DNA of 64,000 bases from NCBI RefSeq assembly GCF_003201855.1, contig NZ_QJKI01000015.1, positions 1 to 64,000 on the forward strand. The letters run 5' to 3'. Positions 28,298-36,558 of this stretch are shown piece by piece (positions within the stretch are counted from its first letter, which is position 1; every line of letters begins with the position of its first letter). The stretch is from Rivihabitans pingtungensis. GTDB taxonomy: Bacteria; Pseudomonadota; Gammaproteobacteria; Burkholderiales; Aquaspirillaceae. A program made the position numbers and the translations under genes. Below the pieces are notes generated by a model, which was not told the DNA's origin, made no database searches, and saw only the letters and a program-made list of their open reading frames with translations.

Positions 28298-29521
28298 ATG
28301 CGCGCAATCCGCCCCGTTTCTTTGTTGATGTTGTCCTTGCTGGCGCTGGCCGGCTGCAATAAGCCGGCCGAACAAGCCGCCGCCCCGGCCGCCGCCAGCG
28401 GCGAGCAAGTGATCAAGCTGGGCCACGCCTCGCCGATGACCGGCCCGATTGCCCATATCGGCAAAGACACCGAATACGGCGCCCAGATCGCCGTCGATGA
28501 GCTCAATGGCGAAGGCTTCACCCTGGGCGGCAAACCGGTGAAATTCCAGCTGGTGTCGGAAGACGACCAGGGCGACCCGAAAATGGCCACGCAAATTGCC
28601 CAGCGCATGGTGGACGCCAAAATCGCCGGCATGATTGGCCACCTGAATTCCGGCACCACCATTCCGGCCTCGAAAATCTACGCCGACGCCAATATTGGCC
28701 AAATCACCCCGTCGGCCACCAATCCGGCATTTACCCAGCAGGGCTTTAAAACCACTTTCCGCCTGATTGCCGATGATGTGCAGCAAGGCAAGGCGCTGGC
28801 GGATTTTGCCGTGAATACCCTGAAGGCCAAGAAAATCGCCATCATCGACGACCGCTCGGCCTATGGTCAGGGCCTGGCCGATGAATTCGACAAGGCTGCC
28901 AAGGCATTGGGTGTTGAAATTGTTAAACGCGAATTCACTTCCACCAGCGCCACCGACTTCATGGCCATCCTGACCGGCATCAAGGGCGCGCAGCCGGATC
29001 TGATCTTCTTTGGCGGGGTGGACGCGCAAGCCGCGCCGATGGTCAAGCAGATGCAAAAGCTGGGCGTGAAAGCCGCGCTGCTCAGCGGCGACGGCACGCA
29101 AACCGGCAACTTCATCAAGCTGGCGGCAGACGCCGCCGAAGGCCAGTACGCCTCGGCCGCCGGCGCGCCCAAAGAGCAACTGCCGGGCTACGCCAGCTTT
29201 GCCGAGAAGCTGAAAAACAAATACAACGCCGAAGTGGTGATTTACTCGCCGTACAGCTACGACGCGGTGAAGGTGATGGCCATGGCCATGAAAGCCGCCG
29301 ATTCGGCCGACCCCAAGCAATACCTGCCCAAGCTGGCCGCCACCAATTACCAGGGCGCCACCGGCCATATCACCTTTGACGCCCAGGGCAATCGCCAGCG
29401 CTCGGCAGTGACCATTTACCAGGTCAAGCAGGGCAAATGGGAAGTGATCGGCGTGGTGGGTGGTGAAAATACTGCACAGGCCGATGCACCGACAGCGGGC
29501 AAGGCTGCCGGCGCACAATAA
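28298..29521 (+). CDS. Branched-chain amino acid-type ABC substrate-binding lipoprotein (first copy)
   Basis: The 407-residue protein carries a lipoprotein signal with lipobox LAGC and then a type 1 periplasmic binding fold of the Leu/Ile/Val class (VIKLGHASPMTGPIAHIG; GMIGHLNSGTTIPASKIY; FFGGVDAQAAPMVKQMQKLG). AGGAG lies 8-13 bases before the ATG. No LivHMGF permease or ATPase genes are adjacent. The neighbour at 29718 is a close paralogue, so the pair arose by tandem duplication. The ligand is probably an amino acid, but that is inference. Confidence 0.9.
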   Translation: MRAIRPVSLLMLSLLALAGCNKPAEQAAAPAAASGEQVIKLGHASPMTGPIAHIGKDTEYGAQIAVDELNGEGFTLGGKPVKFQLVSEDDQGDPKMATQIAQRMVDAKIAGMIGHLNSGTTIPASKIYADANIGQITPSATNPAFTQQGFKTTFRLIADDVQQGKALADFAVNTLKAKKIAIIDDRSAYGQGLADEFDKAAKALGVEIVKREFTSTSATDFMAILTGIKGAQPDLIFFGGVDAQAAPMVKQMQKLGVKAALLSGDGTQTGNFIKLAADAAEGQYASAAGAPKEQLPGYASFAEKLKNKYNAEVVIYSPYSYDAVKVMAMAMKAADSADPKQYLPKLAATNYQGATGHITFDAQGNRQRSAVTIYQVKQGKWEVIGVVGGENTAQADAPTAGKAAGAQ

Positions 29522-29548
29522 GCATTTGCCGGCCTTTGCGCACCTTGA

Positions 29549-29578
29549 CGCGGCGTCCCTGTGGGCGCCGCGTTTTTT
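29549..29578 (+). terminator. Terminator after first LivK gene
   Basis: CGCGGCG and CGCCGCG form a stem followed by T6, 25 bases after the stop codon. Confidence 0.85.
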
Positions 29579-29648
29579 GTGCACTGCAATGGAACATTTC
29601 CCGCCGGATAAGGCTTGGTGGCAAATTCAAACGCCCGTCAAATCGCCG

Positions 29649-29678
29649 TTGACAGTGTGAAATCGCATCATGAATAAT
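29649..29678 (+). promoter_or_regulatory. Strong sigma-70 promoter of second LivK gene
   Basis: A perfect TTGACA (29649-29654) and AATAAT (29673-29678, 5 of 6) are spaced by 18 bases. It places transcription start just upstream of the AGGGGAA site and explains why frame extension before ATG 29718 is not coding. Confidence 0.65.
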
Positions 29679-29717
29679 CGGTTCGCCTTCCAAATAATTT
29701 CACAGGGGAACGTTTTC

Positions 29718-30944
29718 ATGAAGTATGCGCGTTTGAGCCTTATCGCCACCGCTGTCCTGGCACTGGCCGCTTGCGGCAAGGGTGAACAAAAGCCGGCTGA
29801 ACAAGCCGCCGCCCCGGCTGCCGCCCCCAGCGGCGAACTGGTGGTGAAGCTGGGTCAAGTTTCCCCGCTGACCGGTCCGATCGCCCACCTGGGCAAGGAC
29901 AGCGAATCCGGCGTCAAGCTGGCTGTTGACGAACTGAACGCCGAAGGCGTGACCATCGGTGGCCAGAAGGTCAAGTTCGAGCTGATCTCCGAAGACGACC
30001 AAGCCGACCCGAAAATCGCCACCCAGGTGGCCCAGCGCCTGGTGGACGCCAAGGTGGCCGCTGTGATCGGCCACCTGAACTCCGGCACCACCATCCCGGC
30101 TTCCAAGGTGTACTCTGACGCCGGCATCGTGCAGATCTCGCCGTCCGCCACCAACCCGGCTTACACCACCCAGGGCTTCAAGAGCGCCTTCCGTGTGATC
30201 CCGAATGATGTGCAGCAAGGCAAGGCCATCGGTGATTTCATCGCCGACACCCTGAAAGCCAAGAAAATCGCCATCGTTGACGACCGCACCGCTTACGGCC
30301 AGGGTCTGGCTGACGAAGTGGAAAAAGCCGCCAAGGGCAAGGGCGTGGAAATCGTCAAGCGCGAGTTCACCACCAACACCGCCACCGACTTCATGGCCAT
30401 CCTGACCTCGATCAAGGGCGCCAAGCCGGACGTGATCTTCTTTGGCGGCATGGACGCGCAAGCCGGCCCGATGGCCAAGCAGATCAAGAAGCTGGGCATC
30501 ACCGCCAAGCTGATCGGCGGCGACGGCTTCCAGACCCCGGAATTCATCAAGCTGGCTGCTGACGCTGCTGAAGGCCAGTTCGCTTCCAACACCGGTGTGC
30601 CGAAAGAACAACTGCCGGGCTTTGCCACCTTCAACGAGAAGTTCAAGGCCAAGTACGGCGAAGTGCAGCTGTACTCCCCGTACGCTTACGACGCCACCAA
30701 GCTGGTGGCCGCCGCCATGAAGAAGGCCGACTCGGCTGATCCGAAAAAGTACCTGCCGGCGCTGGCTGGCATCGAGTACGATGGCGTGGTGGGCAAGATC
30801 AAGTTTGACGACAAGGGCGATGTGCTGAACGGCGCCATCACCGTCTACCAAGTCAAGGGCGGCAAGTGGGAAGTCATGGGCACCGTGGGTGGCGCTGCCG
30901 CTCCGGCCCCGGCGGCAGCTCCGGCCGAAGAGAAGAAGCAGTAA
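29718..30944 (+). CDS. Branched-chain amino acid-type ABC substrate-binding lipoprotein (second copy)
   Basis: The 408-residue lipoprotein (lipobox LAAC) is a close paralogue of the preceding gene, with the same landmarks (VVKLGQVSPLTGPIAHLG; VIGHLNSGTTIPASKVYSD; FFGGMDAQAGPMAKQIKKLG). It uses a narrower, more regular codon set (mostly CTG, GGC, AAG, ACC), typical of abundant proteins, and it has its own promoter and terminator. ATG 29718 follows AGGGGAACGTTTTC. It is probably the main periplasmic binding protein of the pair. No permease genes are nearby. Confidence 0.93.
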   Translation: MKYARLSLIATAVLALAACGKGEQKPAEQAAAPAAAPSGELVVKLGQVSPLTGPIAHLGKDSESGVKLAVDELNAEGVTIGGQKVKFELISEDDQADPKIATQVAQRLVDAKVAAVIGHLNSGTTIPASKVYSDAGIVQISPSATNPAYTTQGFKSAFRVIPNDVQQGKAIGDFIADTLKAKKIAIVDDRTAYGQGLADEVEKAAKGKGVEIVKREFTTNTATDFMAILTSIKGAKPDVIFFGGMDAQAGPMAKQIKKLGITAKLIGGDGFQTPEFIKLAADAAEGQFASNTGVPKEQLPGFATFNEKFKAKYGEVQLYSPYAYDATKLVAAAMKKADSADPKKYLPALAGIEYDGVVGKIKFDDKGDVLNGAITVYQVKGGKWEVMGTVGGAAAPAPAAAPAEEKKQ

Positions 30945-30965
30945 TCTTCTCGCAGGCTTGACCGC

Positions 30966-30996
30966 AAAAACGGCATCGGCAACGATGCCGTTTTTT
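30966..30996 (+). terminator. Terminator after second LivK gene
   Basis: AACGGCATCG and CGATGCCGTT form a stem around GCAA, followed by T6. Confidence 0.92.
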
Positions 30997-31014
30997 ATTG
31001 CCTTAATGAGACAA

Positions 31015-31126
31015 TAAGAGCCGCTCACAACACTCAGCGCAGCGACCCTGGCCAGACGTGTGACCGTAGACAGAACAAGCGGTATGGCAAGGTTGTGCAA
31101 CAGCGCCAGAGCGTTCTGTGTGCGGC
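31015..31126 (+). repeat. TAAGAGCCGC-family MITE copy C1
   Basis: It starts TAAGAGCCGCTCACAACACT and keeps the core GTGACCGTAGACAGAAC; the right end is eroded (GAGCGTTCTGTGTGCGG). It forms a tandem pair with C2. Confidence 0.85.
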
Positions 31127-31242
31127 GGAGCGGCTAACAAAACTCAGCGAAGCGATCCTGGCTAGGCGCACGACCGCAGACAGTACGGGGAGTACGGCAA
31201 GGTCGTGCAACAACGCCAGGAGGGTTTTGTTAGCCGCTCTTA
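31127..31242 (+). repeat. TAAGAGCCGC-family MITE copy C2
   Basis: GGAGCGGCTAACAAAACTCA at the left and GGAGGGTTTTGTTAGCCGCT at the right are near-canonical. It ends five bases before the ribosome binding site of the carboxylesterase gene. Confidence 0.92.
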
Positions 31243-31261
31243 ACACACCAGGAGCCCCACC

Positions 31262-31963
31262 ATGACCACCCCCTTGCTGGATTGCGTTGAACTCACCACC
31301 GGCCACGGCCAGCCGCGCCATGCGGTGATCTGGCTGCATGGCCTGGGCGCTGACGGCCACGACTTTGCCGGCATCGTCCCCGAACTCAATCTGCCAGATG
31401 ATTTGCCGGTGCGCTTTGTGTTTCCGCACGCACCGATGATCCCGGTGACCATCAACCATGGCTATCTGCTGCGCGCCTGGTACGACATCCTGCACGCCGA
31501 TGGTGTCGAGCGCACGGTGGATCAGGCCGGCATTCACGCCTCGCGCCAGCAGATCGAGGCGCTGATTGCCCGCGAGGCGGCGCGCGGCGTGCCGGCCGAG
31601 CGGCTGGCGCTGGTGGGGTTTTCCCAAGGCGGCGCCATGGCCTATGTCACCGGGCTGAGCCATGCCCAGCCGCTGGCCGGGGTAGCGGCGCTGTCCACCT
31701 ATATCCCCAACCTGGCCGACCTTGACGCGCTGCGCCAACCGGCCAACCACGCCACGCCGGTGTTTGCCGCGCATGGCGAGTTTGACAATGTGGTGCCGCT
31801 GGCGCTGGGCCAGCAGGCGGTGGTGGCGCTGCGACAACGCCAACAGCCGATCAGCTGGCGCACTTACCCGATGATGCACGCGGTGTGCGAGGAAGAAATC
31901 AGCGAGCTGGGTGGCTGGCTGACCAGTGTGTTGCGTCAGGCAGACAAAACCGCCACGGTGTAA
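31262..31963 (+). CDS. Phospholipase/carboxylesterase family serine hydrolase
   Basis: The 233-residue cytoplasmic enzyme has the acyl-protein-thioesterase-like architecture: HGLGADGHDF near the start, the nucleophile in GFSQGGAMAY, the acid in AHGEFDNVVP and the histidine in TYPMMHAVC. Members hydrolyse short-chain esters. The true substrate is not deducible. CCAGGAGCCCCACC precedes the ATG, and a MITE copy lies immediately upstream, so the promoter must be in or before the repeat. Confidence 0.9.
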   Translation: MTTPLLDCVELTTGHGQPRHAVIWLHGLGADGHDFAGIVPELNLPDDLPVRFVFPHAPMIPVTINHGYLLRAWYDILHADGVERTVDQAGIHASRQQIEALIAREAARGVPAERLALVGFSQGGAMAYVTGLSHAQPLAGVAALSTYIPNLADLDALRQPANHATPVFAAHGEFDNVVPLALGQQAVVALRQRQQPISWRTYPMMHAVCEEEISELGGWLTSVLRQADKTATV

Positions 31964-32041
31964 TTCCTTGTCATTGTCAGCAAGGCGGGAAAGCAGAGCA
32001 AGATGGGCGCTTGTTCATGTACCACCACATGAGGAGCCCCC

Positions 32042-33670
32042 ATGGAAAATCTGGTTCAATATCCGCTCAGCCGCCGTCAGTTTCTGGCTGGCGCCGCCGC
32101 ACTGGGCGCCACGGCCACACTCAGCGCTTGCCAAAGCAGCCTGATTGGGCCGACGGCAAGTGGTGTCGCCACCCGTTATGACATCGCCACCCCTGGCGGC
32201 CAGGGCATGCTGTCGCTGTACGCCAAGGCGGTGCGCGCCATGCAGGATCCGGCCATCAATAACCCGCCGCAGCCGCACAGCTGGACTTTCCAGTCCTTTA
32301 TCCACGGCGTGCCGAAAAACATGGCAGATCCGGCCAGTTCGAGCGGCCTGATGAATGGCTCGGCCGCACTACAGGCGCGCATTGATCAGATTTATGGCTT
32401 TCCCGCTGCAGGCACGCCGCAGGCAGCCTGGAAAGCGGCGGCTGCCGCCTGTTGGGGCTCCTGCCCGCACGGCAGCCCCAATTTTGTCAGCTGGCACCGC
32501 TGGTATGTGTATTACTTTGAGCGGGTGTGCGCCAAAATGGCCGACGCGCCGCACTTTACCCTGCCTTACTGGAACTACGGCTCCAACACTGGCCCGGCAG
32601 AGCAACTGCCGGCGATGTTCCGCGATGCGAGCAGCTCGTTGTTCTTCCAGGCGCGCGGCATGGGTTTTGCCTCGGCGCAAGGCAGTGGATCGCGCACGGT
32701 GGAGATGAACAAGGGCGGCTATATGCCGTTCACCGAATCCACCTACGCGCCTGCTCTGCAGGCGCTGCCGATCTTCCCCAGCGACACCACCTACGCCAAC
32801 CCCGGCACCCCGGCTTTCCAGGCGTTTGGCTTCTCCGGCCGGGTAGAAGTGCTGCCGCATGATTTTGTGCATGACAATGTTGGCGGCTGGATGGGCAATG
32901 TGCCGTCGGCAGCCGGCGACCCGGTGTTCTATGTGCACCATTGCCAGATCGACCGGCTGTGGGCCAGCTGGTCGGCCTTGATCGGCGCCAACTACAACTG
33001 GGGCAATGACGCGGCTTCGCCCAGCCAGGCCACCTGGACCGGACAAACCTTCCGCTTTGTTAACGACGCCGGGCAAGTGGTCAGCGTGCAGGCTGGCCCC
33101 ACCATGAACACCACCACGCTGGGCTATGCCTACGACCGCCTGGCCAGCGCGCCGGGCGCCACGGTGAAAGGAGCGCTGGCGGCAGCCGGCAAGCTCAAGC
33201 TGGCCGTGCAGCAAAGCGGCAAGGTGCAGATTGGCGGCAAGGACAGCACGGTGACCCTGAAGGCTGCACTGGGCGTCGCCGCCAAGGCTGTTTCCAGCTC
33301 AGGGCCGATGCTGGTGCTGGAAGACGTGCGGCTGCTGAAACGCCCGCACGCGCCGATTCATGTGTTCGTCAACCTGCCCAAGGATGCGCCGGCTACGCTG
33401 GATTCGCCTTATCACGTCGGCCGTCTGAATCTGTTCCGCTTTGATGCCGACACTGGCCGGCCGATGAATATGGCGGCTGGCGAGCATGCCGGCCATCAAC
33501 CGGCGCCGGCGGTGGACTTCCGCTATCCGCTGGCCGAGGCCCTGGCGCACGCCCAGGCCACCGGCAAGTGGAAGAGCGGCGCCTTGAGCGTCACCTTCTC
33601 AACGCTGGGCGCGCCAGGCGGCAGTGCAGACAATTACGTGGAAGTCGCCCGCATCCGCCTGGAGCCCTGA
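32042..33670 (+). CDS. Exported tyrosinase / polyphenol oxidase
   Basis: The 542-residue protein begins with a twin-arginine leader (LSRRQFLAGAAALGATATL, also with a lipobox-like LSAC). The CuA half holds FIHGV, CPHGSPNFVSWHRWYVYYFE and LPYWNYG; the CuB half holds LPHDFVHDNVGGW and DPVFYVHHCQIDRLW. Together they supply the six histidines of a type 3 copper centre. The remaining 170 residues, with MLVLEDVRLLKRPHAPIHVF and YHVGRLNLFRFD, resemble the C-terminal domain of plant-type polyphenol oxidases. It should oxidise phenols or catechols to quinones outside the cytoplasm. ATGAGGAGCCCCC lies upstream of the ATG. No caddie copper chaperone gene is adjacent. Confidence 0.92.
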   Translation: MENLVQYPLSRRQFLAGAAALGATATLSACQSSLIGPTASGVATRYDIATPGGQGMLSLYAKAVRAMQDPAINNPPQPHSWTFQSFIHGVPKNMADPASSSGLMNGSAALQARIDQIYGFPAAGTPQAAWKAAAAACWGSCPHGSPNFVSWHRWYVYYFERVCAKMADAPHFTLPYWNYGSNTGPAEQLPAMFRDASSSLFFQARGMGFASAQGSGSRTVEMNKGGYMPFTESTYAPALQALPIFPSDTTYANPGTPAFQAFGFSGRVEVLPHDFVHDNVGGWMGNVPSAAGDPVFYVHHCQIDRLWASWSALIGANYNWGNDAASPSQATWTGQTFRFVNDAGQVVSVQAGPTMNTTTLGYAYDRLASAPGATVKGALAAAGKLKLAVQQSGKVQIGGKDSTVTLKAALGVAAKAVSSSGPMLVLEDVRLLKRPHAPIHVFVNLPKDAPATLDSPYHVGRLNLFRFDADTGRPMNMAAGEHAGHQPAPAVDFRYPLAEALAHAQATGKWKSGALSVTFSTLGAPGGSADNYVEVARIRLEP

Positions 33671-33690
33671 TCCGGCTGAGCGCCGTTCAC

Positions 33691-33807
33691 TAAGAGCCGC
33701 TAACAAAACCCAGCGAAGCGGTCCTGGCTAGGCGTGTGACCGCAGACAGTACAAGTAGTACGACAAGGTCACACAACAACGCCAGGGGATTTTGTTAGCG
33801 GCTCTAA
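33691..33807 (+). repeat. TAAGAGCCGC-family MITE copy D
   Basis: TAAGAGCCGCTAACAAAAC at the left and TTTTGTTAGCGGCTCTAA at the right form nearly perfect terminal inverted repeats. The core is GTGACCGCAGACAGTACAAG. It lies 20 bases after the tyrosinase stop. Confidence 0.93.
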
Positions 33808-33874
33808 GCTGAATGCAGCACAACGCCACCCTGCCTATCAGCAGGGTGGCGCGCTGTTTCATCCCGCCCTGCCT

Positions 33875-34672
33875 TCAATCAATCGCCGGATACCCGCCCT
33901 GGCCATCCGGCCAGGGCGTCAGCACTTCAAAGCCATGCTCGGTGACCGCCACCATATGCTCCCACTGCGCCGACAGGCTGTTGTCGCGGGTGACCACGGT
34001 CCAGCCGTCGGCCAGTTGGCGGATGTCCGGGCGGCCGGCGTTGATCATCGGTTCGATGGTGAACACCATGCCGGCCTTCAGCGTCAGCCCGGAGGCCGGC
34101 TGGCCGTAGTGCAGCACTTGCGGTTCGTCATGGTAGATGCGGCCAATGCCGTGGCCGCAGTATTCGCGCACCACGCTAAAGCCCTCGCGCTGCGCCACCC
34201 GCTGGATGGCGTAGCCGACATCGCCCAGGGTGGCGCCGGGGCGCACTTGCAGAATGCCGGCGCGCATGGCGTCGTAGGTGGTGCGCACCAGCCGGCGCGC
34301 CAGCCCGCTGGATTTGCCCACGCAATACATGCGGCTGCTGTCGCCGTACCAGCCATCCTTGATCACCGCCACGTCGATATTGACGATATCGCCATCCTTC
34401 AGCGGCGCATCGGACGGGATGCCGTGACAAATCACCTGATTGACCGAGGCGCAGATGGTTTTGGGGTAGCCGTGATAGCCGACATTGGCCGGCACGGCCT
34501 GCTGCACATGCACGATGTAATCGTGGCACAGCCGGTCCAGCTGGTTGGTGGTGACGCCGGCTTTGACGTGCTCGCCAATCATGTGCAGCACATCGGCGGC
34601 CAGCGCGCCGGCGCGGCGCAGCTGGGTGAGTTCTTCTTGATTGCGAATCGGCACGGTGCGCGAACGGCTCAT
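33875..34672 (-). CDS. map: Type I methionine aminopeptidase, ParD-linked paralogue
   Basis: The 265-residue enzyme removes N-terminal methionine from new proteins. Metal ligands are visible: the two aspartates in NIDVAVIKDGWYGDSSRM, the histidine in CGHGIGRIYH, and glutamates in TIEPMINAG and AVTEHGFE. The ATG at 34672 overlaps the stop of a ParD-like gene (TGATG), so the two are coupled. The housekeeping map usually sits beside rpsB; this location suggests a second, specialised copy. A GTG one codon upstream is an alternative start. Confidence 0.92.
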   Translation of the reverse strand: MSRSRTVPIRNQEELTQLRRAGALAADVLHMIGEHVKAGVTTNQLDRLCHDYIVHVQQAVPANVGYHGYPKTICASVNQVICHGIPSDAPLKDGDIVNIDVAVIKDGWYGDSSRMYCVGKSSGLARRLVRTTYDAMRAGILQVRPGATLGDVGYAIQRVAQREGFSVVREYCGHGIGRIYHDEPQVLHYGQPASGLTLKAGMVFTIEPMINAGRPDIRQLADGWTVVTRDNSLSAQWEHMVAVTEHGFEVLTPWPDGQGGYPAID

Positions 34673-34896
34673 CACGCCACCCGCATCACGGTGAGGGAGT
34701 TTTCATCGGCCGGCGCGGCGGCGGCTTGCTGAATCAGCAACTGGCAGATGTCGGCATAGCTGAGCGTGGGGTTGAGCTCGGCCAGCATGCCCACCCGCAG
34801 CCAGTGTTCGGCCTGGGAGTTGATCGAGCGGCTGAGCGCGGCGCTGCTGTGGCGCAGCGCTTCGTGCATGGAATCGGAGATTTTGACAATACCCAT
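34672..34896 (-). CDS. ParD-like family small DNA-binding protein
   Basis: The 74-residue protein (MGIVKISDSMHEALRHSS start) has a ribbon-helix-helix type N-terminus, followed by SRSINSQAEHWLRVGMLAE, as in the ParD-like family described beside methionine aminopeptidases. It overlaps map at its 3' end. No ParE toxin is next to it, so it is not a standard toxin-antitoxin pair. A 17-bp palindrome 25 bases upstream is a likely autoregulatory operator. No clear ribosome binding site is present. Confidence 0.75.
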   Translation of the reverse strand: MGIVKISDSMHEALRHSSAALSRSINSQAEHWLRVGMLAELNPTLSYADICQLLIQQAAAAPADENSLTVMRVA

Positions 34897-34920
34897 GGGG
34901 AAAGTAGAAATATATGGTTT

Positions 34921-34937
34921 GTATATGAATCGTATAC
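34921..34937. promoter_or_regulatory. Palindromic operator candidate upstream of the ParD-like gene
   Basis: GTATATGAATCGTATAC is a near-perfect inverted repeat (six of eight arm pairs, outer five perfect) in the AT-rich stretch just upstream of the ParD-like start. Ribbon-helix-helix proteins usually repress their own promoter through such sites. Confidence 0.55.
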
Positions 34938-35116
34938 TAGCATGATCGCGTTCAGGAAAACAGCCCTGCCATGCGGACCGATTCCGCCTGGCGGGCGGGC
35001 AATTGCCCGGTCTGGTCACGATGGATTATGCTCACGGCTTGCCCCATGCCGTGAACGTCCGGATATCTGGCCAGGGGCACTTTACCCAACAACCGCACTC
35101 ACCCGAGAAGAGCATC

Positions 35117-36472
35117 ATGGCCGCCACCCGCTTCATCCTGCCCGAGACTGATATTCCCACTCACTGGTACAACGTTGTCGCCGACCTGCCCAGCGCGCCC
35201 GCGCCGGTGCTGGGGCCGGATGGCCAGCCCATCGGGCCGGACGCGCTGTCGGCCATCTTTACCGACGCCATCATCGAGCAGGAAATCTCCAGCGAGCGCT
35301 GGATTGCCATTCCCGAGCCGGTGCGCGAGCTGTATCAACTGTGGCGGCCCACCCCGCTGGTGCGCGCCCGCCGGCTGGAAGCCGCGCTGGGCACCCCGGC
35401 GCGCATTTATTACAAATACGAAGGCAGCAGCCCGGCCGGCAGCCACAAGCTCAATTCGGCCATCGCCCAGGCTTATTACAACCGCCAAGCCGGCATCCGC
35501 CGCATGACCACCGAAACCGGCGCCGGCCAGTGGGGCAGCTCGCTGGCGTTTGCCGGCCAGGCCTTTGGCATTGATGTGCGGGTGTTCATGGTCAAGGTCA
35601 GCTACCAACAAAAGCCGTTCCGCCGCTCGATGATGCAAACCTGGGGCGCCGAAGTGCTGGCCAGCCCCAGCCTGCACACCGCCGCCGGCCGCGCCGCGCT
35701 GGAGGCTGACGCCGACAACCCTGGCTCGCTGGGCCTGGCGATTGCCGAAGCAGTGGAAGAAGCCGCCAGCCGCAAAGACACCACCTATGGCCTGGGCTCG
35801 GTGCTCAACCATGTGCTGCTGCATCAAACGGTGATTGGCCTGGAGGCAATCAAGCAGTTTGCCCTGGCCGAAGACTACCCGGACATGGTGTTTGCCCCGT
35901 GCGGCGGCGGCTCCAACTTTGGCGGCGTGGCCTTCCCCTTCCTGGCCGACAAGGCCTGCGGCAAGCCGGTGCGGCTGGTGGCGGTGGAGCCGTCCAGCTG
36001 CCCGACGCTGACCCGTGGCCACTATGCGTATGATTTTGGCGACACTGCCGGGCTGACTCCGCTGATGAAGCAATACACCCTGGGCCACGACTTCATGCCG
36101 CCGTCGATTCACGCCGGAGGCTTGCGCTATCACGGCGCCAGCTCGCTGGTCAGCCAGCTGTATCACGAGGGATTGATCGAAGCGCGCGCCGTGCCGCAGC
36201 TGGCCACCTTTGAGGCCGGCGTGACTTTTGCCCGCGCTGAAGGCATCATCCCTGCGCCGGAGTCTTGCCACGCCATCCGGGCCGCGCTGGACGAAGCGCT
36301 GGCCTGCAAGGAAAGCGGCGAGTCCAAGGCTTTGTTCTTCAACCTGTCCGGGCATGGCCACTTCGACATGGCGAGCTACGACAAATACTTTGCTGGCGCG
36401 CTGGAAGATTACGACTACCCCGAAGACGCCATCCGCGCCGCGCTGGCGCGCCTGCCGTGCGTGGGCGCCTGA
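35117..36472 (+). CDS. TrpB-like PLP-dependent enzyme (TrpB2 type)
   Basis: The 451-residue protein is a TrpB2: longer than TrpB1, with the extra N-terminal segment (LPETDIPTHWYNVVADLP), the PLP lysine in SPAGSHKLNSA and the phosphate loop CGGGSNFGG. TrpB2 enzymes condense indole with serine without a strict need for TrpA and can rescue leaked indole. The window already encodes a complete trpB, so this one is auxiliary. ATG 35117 follows GAGAAGAG; upstream in-frame codons are unlike the family. Confidence 0.92.
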   Translation: MAATRFILPETDIPTHWYNVVADLPSAPAPVLGPDGQPIGPDALSAIFTDAIIEQEISSERWIAIPEPVRELYQLWRPTPLVRARRLEAALGTPARIYYKYEGSSPAGSHKLNSAIAQAYYNRQAGIRRMTTETGAGQWGSSLAFAGQAFGIDVRVFMVKVSYQQKPFRRSMMQTWGAEVLASPSLHTAAGRAALEADADNPGSLGLAIAEAVEEAASRKDTTYGLGSVLNHVLLHQTVIGLEAIKQFALAEDYPDMVFAPCGGGSNFGGVAFPFLADKACGKPVRLVAVEPSSCPTLTRGHYAYDFGDTAGLTPLMKQYTLGHDFMPPSIHAGGLRYHGASSLVSQLYHEGLIEARAVPQLATFEAGVTFARAEGIIPAPESCHAIRAALDEALACKESGESKALFFNLSGHGHFDMASYDKYFAGALEDYDYPEDAIRAALARLPCVGA

Positions 36473-36504
36473 TGCCGCCGCGCTGAGGTCGCGCCCCCGG
36501 ACAG

Positions 36505-36536
36505 CCCGCTCCCGCCCCCGCCGGAGCGGGTTTTTT
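36505..36536 (+). terminator. Terminator after TrpB2 gene
   Basis: CCCGCTCC and GGAGCGGG form a stem with T6 following. It lies 23 bases ahead of the next start codon. Confidence 0.85.
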
Positions 36537-36558
36537 GCCCACAGAGGAAGCTGAATTC

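Noticed and set aside
31034-31879. Short minus-strand proteins ending in LSAVxRLARxASLxFVS (also at 21070, 40309, 43208)
   Set aside because: The common peptide is the reverse translation of the MITE repeat, not a gene family.
33875-34896. Classical ParDE toxin-antitoxin locus
   Set aside because: The partner of the ParD-like protein is a complete methionine aminopeptidase; no ParE-like gene is present.
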